Source: JAVBMJ01 sp031551275
GTDB taxonomy: Bacteria; Bacteroidota; Bacteroidia; Bacteroidales; Rikenellaceae
Direction of reading: 5' to 3'
NCBI GenBank assembly: GCA_031551275.1
Contig: JAVBNX010000005.1
Span: forward strand, 59,806-123,805
DNA length: 64,000 bases
Under the pieces are notes generated by a model. It was not told the origin of the DNA. It ran no database searches and saw nothing but the letters and a program-made list of their open reading frames with translations. Shown here one piece after another: positions 34,052 through 44,131 of this stretch; the first letter of the stretch is position 1, and each line of letters opens with the position of its first letter. The translations under genes and the position numbers were made by a program.

Positions 34052-35305
34052 ATGACTTCAAGAGAGAGAGTAAGAAGAGTGTTGGACCACCGCTCCGCCG
34101 ACAAGATCGCGGTGGATTTCGGGGGTACCGCCGTTACGGGCATCCATTGCCTGATCGTGGAAAAACTGAGGGAACACTACGGTTTGGAGAGAAGGCCCGT
34201 GAAGATCCTCGATTCGTTCCAGATGCTCGGCGTGATCGACGATGACCTGAAGGAGGTTCTGCAAACGGACGTGGTCGGCGTGTATGGCCAAAGGGACATC
34301 TTCGGCGTACTTCAGGGGGAGAGGTGGAAAGAGGTGAAATTCGGATGGGGCCAGACGGTCCTCCTTCCCGAGGATTTCCGTATGACCGAGAGCAACGGCG
34401 ACCGGTTTATCCACCCCTCGGGCGACACCTCGGTACCCCCGAGCGGGGTAATGCCGTCGAGCGGATACTTCTTCAACGCGATCGAGCGCCAGGGGGAGTT
34501 GGACGACAACGACCTGCACGTCGAGGACAACCTCGAAGAGTTCCAGCCCCTGAGCGATCAGGACCTCGACTACTGGGAAAAAACGATCCGCCGCGCCGCC
34601 GCGGGCGACCGCGCGGTCATGGCCAGCTTCCCGGGCACTGCATTGGGCGACGTCGCCCTGGTTCCCGCCATGCACCTCAGGGCCCCGAAAGGGATCCGGG
34701 GCGTGACCGAGTGGTACCTCAGTACGGTCATGCGCACCGACTACATCCACCGGATGTTCGAACGCCAGGTGGAGATCGCCCTGGGGAATCTCGCGCGCCT
34801 GAACGCAAGGGTCGGCGATCTGGTCGACGCGGTCTACATTTGCGGGACCGATTTCGGCACCCAAGACTCCCAGTTCTGTTCGGGGGAGACGTTCGACGAG
34901 TTGTGGTTGCCCTACTACAAAAAGATGAACGACTGGATCCACGCCAACACCCGATGGAAGACCTTCAAGCATTCGTGCGGGGCGATGCTGCCGTTGATCC
35001 CGAACATGATCGAGGCCGGCTTCGACATTCTCAACCCGGTGCAAATCAGCGCGAAGGACATGGACCCGAAAATCCTCAAGGAGCGCTTCGGGGACAAACT
35101 GACCTTCTGGGGAGGGGGCGTGGACACCCAAATGGTCCTCTCGCAGGGGACGCCCCAACAGGTAGCCAGACAGGTCGAAGAGCAGTGCCACATCCTGGGC
35201 GAAAACGGCGGCTTTGTGTTCAATACTGTCCATAACATCCAGGCGAACACGCCTTTGGAGAATGTGGTGGCCATGATCGAAACGTTGCGTAAATTGAGGG
35301 TTTGA
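34052..35305 (+). CDS. Uroporphyrinogen decarboxylase-fold protein (MtaA/CmuA-like)
   Basis: This 417-residue cytoplasmic protein has the URO-D fold. The start MTSRERVRRVLDHRSADKIAVDFG is typical of the methyltransferase-like branch rather than true HemE, and FKHSCGAMLPLIPNMIEAG (His307, Cys309) resembles the zinc-binding HxC of methylcobalamin:coenzyme M-type enzymes. DILNPVQISAKDMDP follows, as in the family. It lies 23 bp after the DUF4185 gene and is coupled to a sugar porter gene, so a role on a sugar or methylated sugar derivative is suggested by context only. The reaction is unknown. Confidence 0.82.
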   Translation: MTSRERVRRVLDHRSADKIAVDFGGTAVTGIHCLIVEKLREHYGLERRPVKILDSFQMLGVIDDDLKEVLQTDVVGVYGQRDIFGVLQGERWKEVKFGWGQTVLLPEDFRMTESNGDRFIHPSGDTSVPPSGVMPSSGYFFNAIERQGELDDNDLHVEDNLEEFQPLSDQDLDYWEKTIRRAAAGDRAVMASFPGTALGDVALVPAMHLRAPKGIRGVTEWYLSTVMRTDYIHRMFERQVEIALGNLARLNARVGDLVDAVYICGTDFGTQDSQFCSGETFDELWLPYYKKMNDWIHANTRWKTFKHSCGAMLPLIPNMIEAGFDILNPVQISAKDMDPKILKERFGDKLTFWGGGVDTQMVLSQGTPQQVARQVEEQCHILGENGGFVFNTVHNIQANTPLENVVAMIETLRKLRV

Positions 35306-35310
35306 TCGAG

Positions 35311-36723
35311 ATGGGAAAAAAATCGAATTACCTGTTTTTCGTTACCCTGGTCGCAACCTTGGGCGGCTTGCTGTTCGGGTACGACACCGCGGTCATTTCC
35401 GGAACGGTCAAATACCTCGGCATCAACTTCATCGACCCGAGGGGACTGAGCGAAACGGCGGCCAACGCCTTGAGCGGCTTTCTGGTTTCGAGCGCCCTGA
35501 TCGGTTGCATATTAGGCGGGCTGTGCGGCGGCTTTATGGCCCAGAAACTGGGACGCAAACGCAGCCTGATCGTCGCCTCGGTGCTCTTTACCGTCGCCGC
35601 CCTGGGCTCCGCGTTCCCCGAACTGGGCTTCGCGAAAGACGAGACCTACAAATTCCTCGGCCAGTTCGTCTTCTACCGGATCATCGGCGGCATGGGAATC
35701 GGGCTTGCCTCGATGCTCTCCCCGATGTACATCGCCGAGATGGCCCCGGCCGAAAAACGCGGAAGCCTCGTGTCGTGGAACCAGTTTGCCGTCGTATTCG
35801 GGATCCTGGTGGTCTACTTTGTCAACTACTTCATCGCCAAAAGCGGCGACGAGGCGTGGCTGGCACAGACGGGGTGGAGGATGATGTTCCTTTCGGGCGT
35901 CATACCGGCCCTGCTGCTGTTCATACTGGTCCTGTTCATCCCCGAGAGCCCGCGCTGGCTCGTCATGAAGGGTCGCGAGGGCGAGGCCGGGGAGATCATT
36001 GCCAAAGTAAACCGCAAGAGTAATCCCGCGATCGAAATAGCCGGGATCAAGGATTCGCTCCAAGGCGTGGTCAAAGCGCGTTTGTTTACCTACGGAGTCG
36101 CCATTGTCGTGATCGGCGTGGTGCTCTCCTTCTTCCAGCAGGCCGTCGGGATCAATGTCGTGTTGTACTACGCCCCCGAAATTTTCCGCTCGATGAATAT
36201 GGGGACCGACGCCGCCATGTTCCAGACCATCCTTGTCGGGGTAATCAACATGGTCTTTACGGTAATCGCGATATTTACCGTCGATAAATTCGGCCGCAAG
36301 CCCCTGATGCTTGTGGGCAGCGCCGGGATGGCCGTGAGCATGGCCTGCCTCGGGATGGTGCTTTGCTTCGGGGGAGCGGGCGTGCTGGCCCTGCTGTCGA
36401 TGCTCTGTTTTATCGCCTCTTTCGCCATGAGCTGGGGCCCCGTGGCCTGGGTGCTGCTGGCCGAGATATTCCCCAACAAGATCCGGGGACACGCCATGTC
36501 GATCGCCGTGGCCACGATGTGGATCTCCAACTACCTGGTTTCATGGACATTTCCGATGATGGATAAATCTTCGTACCTTAACGCGATGTTCCATCACGGA
36601 TTTGCATATTGGGTCTACGCCCTGATAGCGCTGCTTTCGCTGCTCTTCGTGTGGCGGTTTATTCCCGAAACCAAGGGGAAGACCCTGGAGGAGATGGACA
36701 ACCTGCTCAAATCCCGCCGATGA
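35311..36723 (+). CDS. MFS sugar porter (XylE/GLUT type)
   Basis: This 470-residue, twelve-helix proton symporter is of the sugar porter family. GGLLFGYDTAVISG in helix 1, PESPRWLV after helix 6 and PETKGKTLEEM at the C-terminus are the family signatures, and QQAVGINVVLYYAPEIF marks helix 7 with the sugar-binding QQxxGxN. The ATG at 35311 is preferred; an in-frame TTG at 35302 overlaps the previous stop but adds only three residues. It is the second sugar permease in the locus, besides the FucP-type one, so two different monosaccharides may be imported. Confidence 0.92.
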   Translation: MGKKSNYLFFVTLVATLGGLLFGYDTAVISGTVKYLGINFIDPRGLSETAANALSGFLVSSALIGCILGGLCGGFMAQKLGRKRSLIVASVLFTVAALGSAFPELGFAKDETYKFLGQFVFYRIIGGMGIGLASMLSPMYIAEMAPAEKRGSLVSWNQFAVVFGILVVYFVNYFIAKSGDEAWLAQTGWRMMFLSGVIPALLLFILVLFIPESPRWLVMKGREGEAGEIIAKVNRKSNPAIEIAGIKDSLQGVVKARLFTYGVAIVVIGVVLSFFQQAVGINVVLYYAPEIFRSMNMGTDAAMFQTILVGVINMVFTVIAIFTVDKFGRKPLMLVGSAGMAVSMACLGMVLCFGGAGVLALLSMLCFIASFAMSWGPVAWVLLAEIFPNKIRGHAMSIAVATMWISNYLVSWTFPMMDKSSYLNAMFHHGFAYWVYALIALLSLLFVWRFIPETKGKTLEEMDNLLKSRR

Positions 36724-39700
36724 AAAGACTCTGTTGGATACTCCTGTGGGGATTGCTAACCCCCTTGAGCACGAAAGGCCAGGCGGATTTCAGCCTGGCT
36801 CCCGTTGTCGACATCAAGGGGGAGACCCTTGCCCGCAACTTCCAGTCTCCCCCGCCGGAAGCCCGCATGTCGTGCTACTGGTGGTGGCTCAACAGCATGG
36901 CGACCAGAGAGTCGATTACCCGGGACCTGGAGCAGATGCAGGCGAAGGGCTACGGCTCGGCCATCCTGATCGACGCGGGCAACACCGCCGAAGAGGTCGC
37001 GGCCAAAACGCCCCGGGGCCCATTGTTCATGTCTGAAGAGTGGATGGAACTCTACAAACACGCCGTCAGGGAGGCGGACAGGTGCGGGATAACGCTCTGC
37101 GTGAACGTGCAGAGCGGTTGGAATCCGGGAGGCCCCTCCATCACGCCGGAATACGCCATGAAGCGGTTGGTCTACTCCGAAATGTCTGTCCGGGGAGGGA
37201 AAAACCTCCGCATCGAGCTGCCCCGGCCGGATTCCGTTTTGATGTACCGGGACGTATGCGTGCAAGCCATCCGCAAACTCCCCGATAACACCCCGCTGAA
37301 GAACGACGCCATATCCCACTGGGGCGCCAAATCGTTCAACGACGTGCTGGGCTTCCAGGAGATATTTCCCCTGGACCTGCTCAGGGACGGGGTCATCTGG
37401 GGCCACAGGGGTATCCCTGCCGTCAAAAAGAGCGAGATCATCGACCTGACCGCTCGATTCGACGGTGGAACCCTGCAATGGGACGCCCCGGAAGGGGAAT
37501 GGACGATCATCCGTTACGGCTGGACCTGCACCGGGGTATGGACCTCGCTGACCAGCGACGGCTGGGGCGGCCTATCGGTGGACCACCTCAACCCGGAGGC
37601 GTTCCAGGTCTACGGTTCGACGGTCATCGAGCCCCTTATCCGTGCGGCGCAGGAGGCGGGCAACAGCGTGCGCTTCCTACAGACCGACAGTTGGGAGATG
37701 GGAGTAGCCAACTGGACGAACAATTTCCCGAAGGAGTTTCTCAAATTCAGGGGGTACGACATCCGCCCCTACCTGCCGGTCATGACTGGCCGCGTGGTCG
37801 AGAACGAGGAGGTCTCCAACCGTTTTTTGCAGGATCTGAGGCGTACCGTAAGCGATTGCATCCTGAATTACCACTACAAACTGTTCAAAGAGCTCGCGCA
37901 TAAGAACGGGATGATGTTCAATCCCGAATCGGGCGGCCCCTGCTACGCCCCGATCGACGCCCTGGAGATGATGGCCCAGAACGACATCCCCCACGGCGAG
38001 TATTGGGCGCGGTCGGCGACCCACGTCTCCTCGGAGGGGGCCAGGCTCTCGGTCAGGCAAAGCGCGTGCGTGGCCCACACCAACGGGAAACGTTTCGTGG
38101 AGGCCGAAGGACCGACCAGCATCGGCCCACAGTGGGAGCGCTCCCCCAAGGACCTGAAAGGGATCCTGGACCGCATCTACTGCTCGGGGGTCAACCGGCT
38201 GATATGGCACGCTTTTGTGACCTCCCCGAAAGAGTTCGGGCTTCCGGGCAACGAGTATTTCGCCGGGACCCACATGAATCCGAACGTGACGTGGTGGGAG
38301 CAGGCCGGGGATTTCGTGCAATACACCAACCGCTGCTCCTATTTGCTGCAACAAGGGTTGTTCGTCGCCGACGTGTTGTATTATACCGGCGACGACGTGC
38401 CCAACATGGTCTTCTACAAAGAAGAGGTGCAGGGGCTGGATTTCGGATACGACTGGGACAAATGCTCGAAAGACGTCATCCTGAACAGGCTGTCCTTCTC
38501 CGACGGCAGGATCAGGTTGCCGGACGGTATGTCGTATAAAGTCCTCGTGCTGCCGCCCCACCAGTTGATCGACCTGGATGTGTTGCGCAAACTCGAACAA
38601 CTGGTCGCGCAGGGGATGACCCTGATCGGCGCCCCTCCCATCCGGACAAGCGGACTCTCCCACTTCCCCGACGGGGACAGGGAGTTGGAGGCGATCCGGT
38701 CCCGGCTGTGGGGATGGCTGGACGGAGCCAACCGGACGGAAAACGCCTACGGGAAAGGACGCGTCATCTGGGGGCAGGACATCAACCACGTCCTGCAATC
38801 GATCTCCGTGGGCCCCGATCTGGCCTTCCAAAGCAAACGACAAAAGACCCGGCTGGACTTTATCCACAGGAGAACGGCCGACAGCGACATCTATTTTGTA
38901 ACGAACCGCCACGCAAGAAGAGGGATCGGCGACTATTTCTACCGCTACTCCCCCGACCTGGCGGATCGCTACGAGCAAGTCGACTGCAAATTCCGCGTGA
39001 CGGGGAAGATCCCTGAATTCTGGTGCCCGGAAACCGGGGAGATTACCCCCGCGTTGGTCTATTTCGAGGAAAACGGCTACACCCACATTCCCATCCTCCT
39101 GAATCCGGAAGGGTCGATCTTCGTGGTATTCCGGGACGGCAAGAAACCGACGGACAACATAACCCGCGTGACGGCCCAGGCAACACCCGTGTTCCCGCTG
39201 GATCCCGACGCGGGCCCCTATCCCGCCCTTGACTTCGAACTCTCCGGCAAAGCGCTCTACGCCACCGTCTATGACCCGGGGGTATACCAGGTCCAATTCT
39301 CAAACGGGAAAAAACTGACCCTGAACGCCGACCTCCGGCACGACGACTACCTCTTCACCGGGGAGTGGAGCGTGAGTTTCGATCCCCAATGGGGCAAGAA
39401 GGAGCCCGTGGTCTTCGACGCGCTGAAATCCTGGACCGAATTCGATGATCCCGACATTCGTTACTTCTCGGGCAAAGCGACGTACACGAATTCGTTCACG
39501 CTGAAAAAGGATCAGCTGGAAAACAGGAAAGTCATCCTGGAGTTGGGCAATGTGCAGGAACTGGCGGTCATCCGGGTCAACGGGCATGCCTTCCCCGTGA
39601 GCTGGCACGCTCCTTTCAGCGTGGATATAACCCGGCATATCCGCGCCGGGGAAAACACCCTCGAGGTCGACGTGGTCAACCTCTGGCCCAACCGGCTGAT

Positions 39701-39851
39701 CGGCGACGGGAAACTCGAAAAATCCCAACGCCGCACCCGAACCAACATCCTGAAATTCGACGCCCCGGACGCGGACAAGTACCTGAGGGTCTCCGGACTG
39801 TTGGGCCCGGTCAGGATACGCTTCTTTGAAAAGGTCCGGATCCAACCATAA
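36720..39851 (+). CDS. GH106-like glycoside hydrolase, secreted
   Basis: This 1043-residue protein has a signal peptide (residues 1-20, ending STKGQ). The N-terminal block MSCYWWWLNSMATRESITRD and YGSAILIDAGN resemble the beginning of the GH106 alpha-L-rhamnosidase-like barrel. YDIRPYLPVMTG, a central beta region and a C-terminal jellyroll with LELGNVQELAVIRVNG and APFSVDITRHIRAGENTLEV, as in galactose-binding modules, follow. The substrate is not certain because many GH106-like proteins are uncharacterised. The ATG at 36720 overlaps the porter stop (ATGA). It is the last gene of the operon, followed by a strong terminator. Confidence 0.8.
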   Translation: MKRLCWILLWGLLTPLSTKGQADFSLAPVVDIKGETLARNFQSPPPEARMSCYWWWLNSMATRESITRDLEQMQAKGYGSAILIDAGNTAEEVAAKTPRGPLFMSEEWMELYKHAVREADRCGITLCVNVQSGWNPGGPSITPEYAMKRLVYSEMSVRGGKNLRIELPRPDSVLMYRDVCVQAIRKLPDNTPLKNDAISHWGAKSFNDVLGFQEIFPLDLLRDGVIWGHRGIPAVKKSEIIDLTARFDGGTLQWDAPEGEWTIIRYGWTCTGVWTSLTSDGWGGLSVDHLNPEAFQVYGSTVIEPLIRAAQEAGNSVRFLQTDSWEMGVANWTNNFPKEFLKFRGYDIRPYLPVMTGRVVENEEVSNRFLQDLRRTVSDCILNYHYKLFKELAHKNGMMFNPESGGPCYAPIDALEMMAQNDIPHGEYWARSATHVSSEGARLSVRQSACVAHTNGKRFVEAEGPTSIGPQWERSPKDLKGILDRIYCSGVNRLIWHAFVTSPKEFGLPGNEYFAGTHMNPNVTWWEQAGDFVQYTNRCSYLLQQGLFVADVLYYTGDDVPNMVFYKEEVQGLDFGYDWDKCSKDVILNRLSFSDGRIRLPDGMSYKVLVLPPHQLIDLDVLRKLEQLVAQGMTLIGAPPIRTSGLSHFPDGDRELEAIRSRLWGWLDGANRTENAYGKGRVIWGQDINHVLQSISVGPDLAFQSKRQKTRLDFIHRRTADSDIYFVTNRHARRGIGDYFYRYSPDLADRYEQVDCKFRVTGKIPEFWCPETGEITPALVYFEENGYTHIPILLNPEGSIFVVFRDGKKPTDNITRVTAQATPVFPLDPDAGPYPALDFELSGKALYATVYDPGVYQVQFSNGKKLTLNADLRHDDYLFTGEWSVSFDPQWGKKEPVVFDALKSWTEFDDPDIRYFSGKATYTNSFTLKKDQLENRKVILELGNVQELAVIRVNGHAFPVSWHAPFSVDITRHIRAGENTLEVDVVNLWPNRLIGDGKLEKSQRRTRTNILKFDAPDADKYLRVSGLLGPVRIRFFEKVRIQP

Positions 39852-39862
39852 GCCTGTCATGC

Positions 39863-39895
39863 AAAAGGGCCCTTCCGAATCGGAAGGGCCCTTTT
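39863..39895. terminator. Bidirectional terminator at the right edge of the glycan locus
   Basis: AAAAGGGCCCTTCCG (39863-39877) pairs perfectly with CGGAAGGGCCCTTTT (39881-39895) with the loop AAT. It separates the GH106-like gene from the convergent biotin carrier gene. Confidence 0.9.
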
Positions 39896-39916
39896 GGTAT
39901 CGGCGCCGCAGGGAGC

Positions 39917-40231
39917 TTATTCCAGTTCGATCATTACCACATTCTTGGGGATGTTGACCCCTTCGGCCACGTTGATCGCCTTGACTTTGCCGTCGGCGGG
40001 GGCCAGGATGCGGTTGTTCATCTTCATGGCCTTGAACAGCATCAGTTGTTCGCCTTTTTGGACTTTCTGGCCGACCTTCACGTCGATCCTGAGCACCATT
40101 CCGGGCATGAACGAAAGCAGGTTCATCGGGTTCCTCGGCTCCCACTTGGTCCTCTGCGTGAATTTCTTGTTCAGGGTGGTCGAGTAGGTCCCGTGCATGG
40201 TCTGCACTTCGTCGTATTTTTTCTCTGCCAT
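39917..40231 (-). CDS. Biotin carboxyl carrier protein of an acyl-CoA carboxylase/decarboxylase
   Basis: This 104-residue carrier has the biotinyl domain in its C-terminal 70 residues. The biotin attachment site is Lys70 in AMKM, followed by NRILAPADGKVKAINV. The carboxyl group rides on biotin between the carboxylase (or decarboxylase) and carboxyltransferase sites. The gene follows the carboxyltransferase gene by 12 bp. No separate biotin carboxylase gene is adjacent here, so it may be encoded elsewhere, or the pair may belong to a methylmalonyl-CoA decarboxylase-type complex. Confidence 0.9.
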   Translation of the reverse strand: MAEKKYDEVQTMHGTYSTTLNKKFTQRTKWEPRNPMNLLSFMPGMVLRIDVKVGQKVQKGEQLMLFKAMKMNNRILAPADGKVKAINVAEGVNIPKNVVMIELE

Positions 40232-40243
40232 AGTCGTAACGGT

Positions 40244-41788
<1,545 letters not shown>

Positions 41789-41807
41789 ACTATTGATTTT
41801 CGGGTTT

Positions 41808-41971
41808 AGAGCTTGTTTGAATTTTATTTTTGAAAAAGATTATGAGTCATTTTTCGATGATTTTTTCGCCCGCCGAGGGAGGCATAGCAGTTCCTATGGC
41901 GAGCGAGGCGGGCGGGAAAAGCGCGGAAAAGGGCCATAAGATTTTTCGGAAATAAATTTCAATCAAGCTCT
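41808..41971. repeat. 164-bp palindromic MITE-like element
   Basis: The left end AGAGCTTGTTTGAATTTTAT (41808-41827) is an inverted match to the right end ATAAATTTCAATCAAGCTCT (41952-41971), 18 of 20 positions. The symmetry continues inward: GATTATG (left) against CATAAG (right), and CGCCCGCC (41867-41874) against GGCGGGCG near 41910-41917. The whole element could fold into one long imperfect hairpin or cruciform. It has no open frame. It fills the gap between the carboxyltransferase gene and ispE, and its right end supplies the ispE stop codon. Confidence 0.7.
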
Positions 41972-42782
41972 ATTCTATCTGTTGCTGGAAGGTAAACATT
42001 TCGGGCGGCAGGGTCATCCGGGGGGGCTTGCCGTCGAAAATGGCGAAGATCGAGGAGCCCGAGCCGCTCAACTGGGCGTACAAGGCCCCCGATTTGTAGA
42101 GCATCAGCTTGAGGCGCAACAACATGGGGTATATCTCGAAGATGCTCTGCTCAAAATCGTTCGAGATCAGTTCATTCCACGTTTCGATGGGGTTTTTCAG
42201 CCGTTGGGCCAGCGTTTCGAGCTTATGCCCCGGGACAACGCCCTGGTAGGCCTGGCGGGTGGATATATCCAAAGGGGGTTTGACGATAAAGACGTATTTG
42301 CCCGACAGGGAGAGGTCGATCGGCGAGAGGATCTCGCCCCGGCCGGTCGCCACCATGGGGCGGTTGCGGACAAAGAAGGGCACGTCGCTGCCCAGTTCGC
42401 GGCCGATCATCTCCAGCATCCCGTCGCTCAGGCCCAAAGAAAAAAGCTCGTTCAAGCCCTTCAACACGAACGCTCCGTCGGAGGAGCCGCCCCCCAGACC
42501 GGCCTTGTAGGGCACGATCTTTTCCAACCGGATCGACACGGGGGGAATGTCGCACGACTCCCTCAGAAGTTTGACCGCCTTGATGCAGATGTTGTCCTGC
42601 GCGGGGCAATCCAAAGGCACCCCCGAGGCGAGGAAGATATCGGACGCCGAGGGCAGTATCTCGATGATGTCGCTCAGGCCCATGACCGGGAACATCACCG
42701 TTTCGATGTCGTGGTAACCGTCCGGGCGCTTGGCCAGGATGTCGAGTCCGATATTGATCTTACAGTTGGGAAATAGTACCAT
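41970..42782 (-). CDS. ispE: 4-diphosphocytidyl-2-C-methyl-D-erythritol kinase
   Basis: This GHMP kinase phosphorylates CDP-methylerythritol in the non-mevalonate isoprenoid pathway. The 270 residues start MVLFPNCKINIGLDILAKRP, the usual IspE N-terminus. The ATP-binding motif is AGLGGGSSDGAFVL, and QLSGSGSSIFAIF is the C-terminal GHMP motif. The ATG at 42782 was chosen for this alignment; the frame runs 26 codons further upstream over the promoter. The TAG stop lies inside the end of the adjacent MITE-like element, so the last residues (FQQQIE) may be element-derived. Confidence 0.94.
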   Translation of the reverse strand: MVLFPNCKINIGLDILAKRPDGYHDIETVMFPVMGLSDIIEILPSASDIFLASGVPLDCPAQDNICIKAVKLLRESCDIPPVSIRLEKIVPYKAGLGGGSSDGAFVLKGLNELFSLGLSDGMLEMIGRELGSDVPFFVRNRPMVATGRGEILSPIDLSLSGKYVFIVKPPLDISTRQAYQGVVPGHKLETLAQRLKNPIETWNELISNDFEQSIFEIYPMLLRLKLMLYKSGALYAQLSGSGSSIFAIFDGKPPRMTLPPEMFTFQQQIE

Positions 42783-42800
42783 CTCGCCGGAATTCGATGG

Positions 42801-42830
42801 CAAAGATAGTAACTTAATACGGATAACAAA
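42801..42830 (-). promoter_or_regulatory. ispE promoter
   Basis: On the minus strand TTTG (42827-42830), 18 bp, then TATCTTTG (42801-42808) match the Bacteroidota promoter. The box ends 18 bp before the ispE ATG. Confidence 0.65.
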
Positions 42831-42879
42831 GAAAAAATCGCCCCCCGCCCTCCCCCGCAAACTCTATCCAAAAAATGCT

Positions 42880-42887
42880 TACATTTG
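42880..42887 (+). promoter_or_regulatory. Promoter -7 box for the DUF4861 gene
   Basis: TACATTTG is an exact TAnnTTTG, 21 bp before the ATG at 42909. No clear TTTG is seen at the -33 spacing. Confidence 0.5.
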
Positions 42888-42908
42888 CCCCAATCATATC
42901 CCTGTTGA

Positions 42909-44126
42909 ATGAAAAAGACCCTTTTGTACCTGATACTGACCCTTTGCCCGGGCCTGCTGGCCGCCCAAACCGTCAAACTCTACACCGTCGCCAACCCCCT
43001 GGCCCGGGAGGTAAAAGACGAGCCCGTGGTAATCCCCGTCGCCGACAAAGAGGCCCTCTCGGTCATGGTCTACGACGGCAAGACGGCCATCCCCTGCCAG
43101 ATGGACGACACGAATTGCGACGGGACGCCCGACTACCTCTGCTTCGTGCTCGATTTGAAGGCGGGGCAGAAAAAAACGATCGCCGTGAGTTACAGCCGCA
43201 CCGGACCGAAAACGGAGTACCCCCCGCGCACCTTCGCCCAGTTGCTCCACCGCGACAGGAACACCAAGGGCGACGGCATCGGCGAGCCCTTTACCCCCGT
43301 GATCGAGGGCTGGGCCGGCGCGGACACCGTCTACAACCGCTACTACGGCCACGGCCCCATGTTCGAATCGGAGCTGGTGGCTTACCGCGTCTACTTCGAC
43401 AAGAAACAGACCATCGACCTCTACGGCAAGGTCCGCCCCGGCATCGAGCTGGATAAAACCAACTGGTACCCCTCCGACGAGCAGTTGGCGCAGGGCATGG
43501 GCGACGACGTGCTGCGCGTTTTCGGGGCCCTGGGTGTGGGCACGATCCGGGGCTGGGACGTAGCGAAGGGCAAGAACGCCTACATCGACCCCATCGAAAA
43601 ACGCAGCGTGAGGATCATCGCCTCGGGCCCCGTGAGGAGCGTGGTCGAGATGGTGGTCAAGGGCTGGAAGGTGGACGGCAGGAGCGTCGACATCTCCACG
43701 CGCTACACCCTGTGGGCAGGCCACCGCGAAGTGCTGGTCTCGCACTACCTGGGCGGCGACTACAAGGACGTGACCTTCTGCACGGGGGTAATGAAGATGG
43801 CCGACCACACCTTTTACAAGAACGACGACGGGATCGCCGCCGTCTGGGGCACCGACTTCCCGGTCGTCGACACGGTCAAGTACGGCAAGCAGACCCTCGG
43901 CATGGCCGTCGACGTACCCCGGCGCCACATCGCCTCGGCCATCGACGACAAGGACAACTACCTTTTCCAACTCCAGCCCGACGAGCGGGGCCGGATCTAC
44001 TACCGCTTCACTTTCTCCTCCGCCAAAGAAGAGTTCGGCTTCCGATCAGATGAGGAATTTTTTACCTACGCCCGCCTCTGGAAGAACGACGAGCAATACC
44101 TGCTAAGGGCCGTGCTCAAAAAATAA
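42909..44126 (+). CDS. DUF4861 family secreted protein
   Basis: This 405-residue protein has a signal peptide (residues 1-19, ending GLLAAQ). The mature part resembles DUF4861 proteins: VANPLAREVKDEPVVIP near the start, then YNRYYGHGPMFESELVAYRVYF and YTLWAGHREVLVSHYLGGDY. DUF4861 proteins often occur in Bacteroidota polysaccharide loci, especially pectin-related ones, but this copy is not in such a locus. The activity is unknown. The GSCFA gene follows after 5 bp. Confidence 0.78.
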   Translation: MKKTLLYLILTLCPGLLAAQTVKLYTVANPLAREVKDEPVVIPVADKEALSVMVYDGKTAIPCQMDDTNCDGTPDYLCFVLDLKAGQKKTIAVSYSRTGPKTEYPPRTFAQLLHRDRNTKGDGIGEPFTPVIEGWAGADTVYNRYYGHGPMFESELVAYRVYFDKKQTIDLYGKVRPGIELDKTNWYPSDEQLAQGMGDDVLRVFGALGVGTIRGWDVAKGKNAYIDPIEKRSVRIIASGPVRSVVEMVVKGWKVDGRSVDISTRYTLWAGHREVLVSHYLGGDYKDVTFCTGVMKMADHTFYKNDDGIAAVWGTDFPVVDTVKYGKQTLGMAVDVPRRHIASAIDDKDNYLFQLQPDERGRIYYRFTFSSAKEEFGFRSDEEFFTYARLWKNDEQYLLRAVLKK

Positions 44127-44131
44127 ACGTC

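Noticed and set aside
35302..35310. TTG start for the sugar porter gene
   Set aside because: ATG at 35311 is only nine bases downstream and begins the usual porter N-terminus, so TTG is not needed.
37677..39296. Long open frame antisense to the GH106-like gene
   Set aside because: Same codon-bias effect; no signal peptide, start context or recognisable motif, while the plus strand encodes a coherent enzyme.
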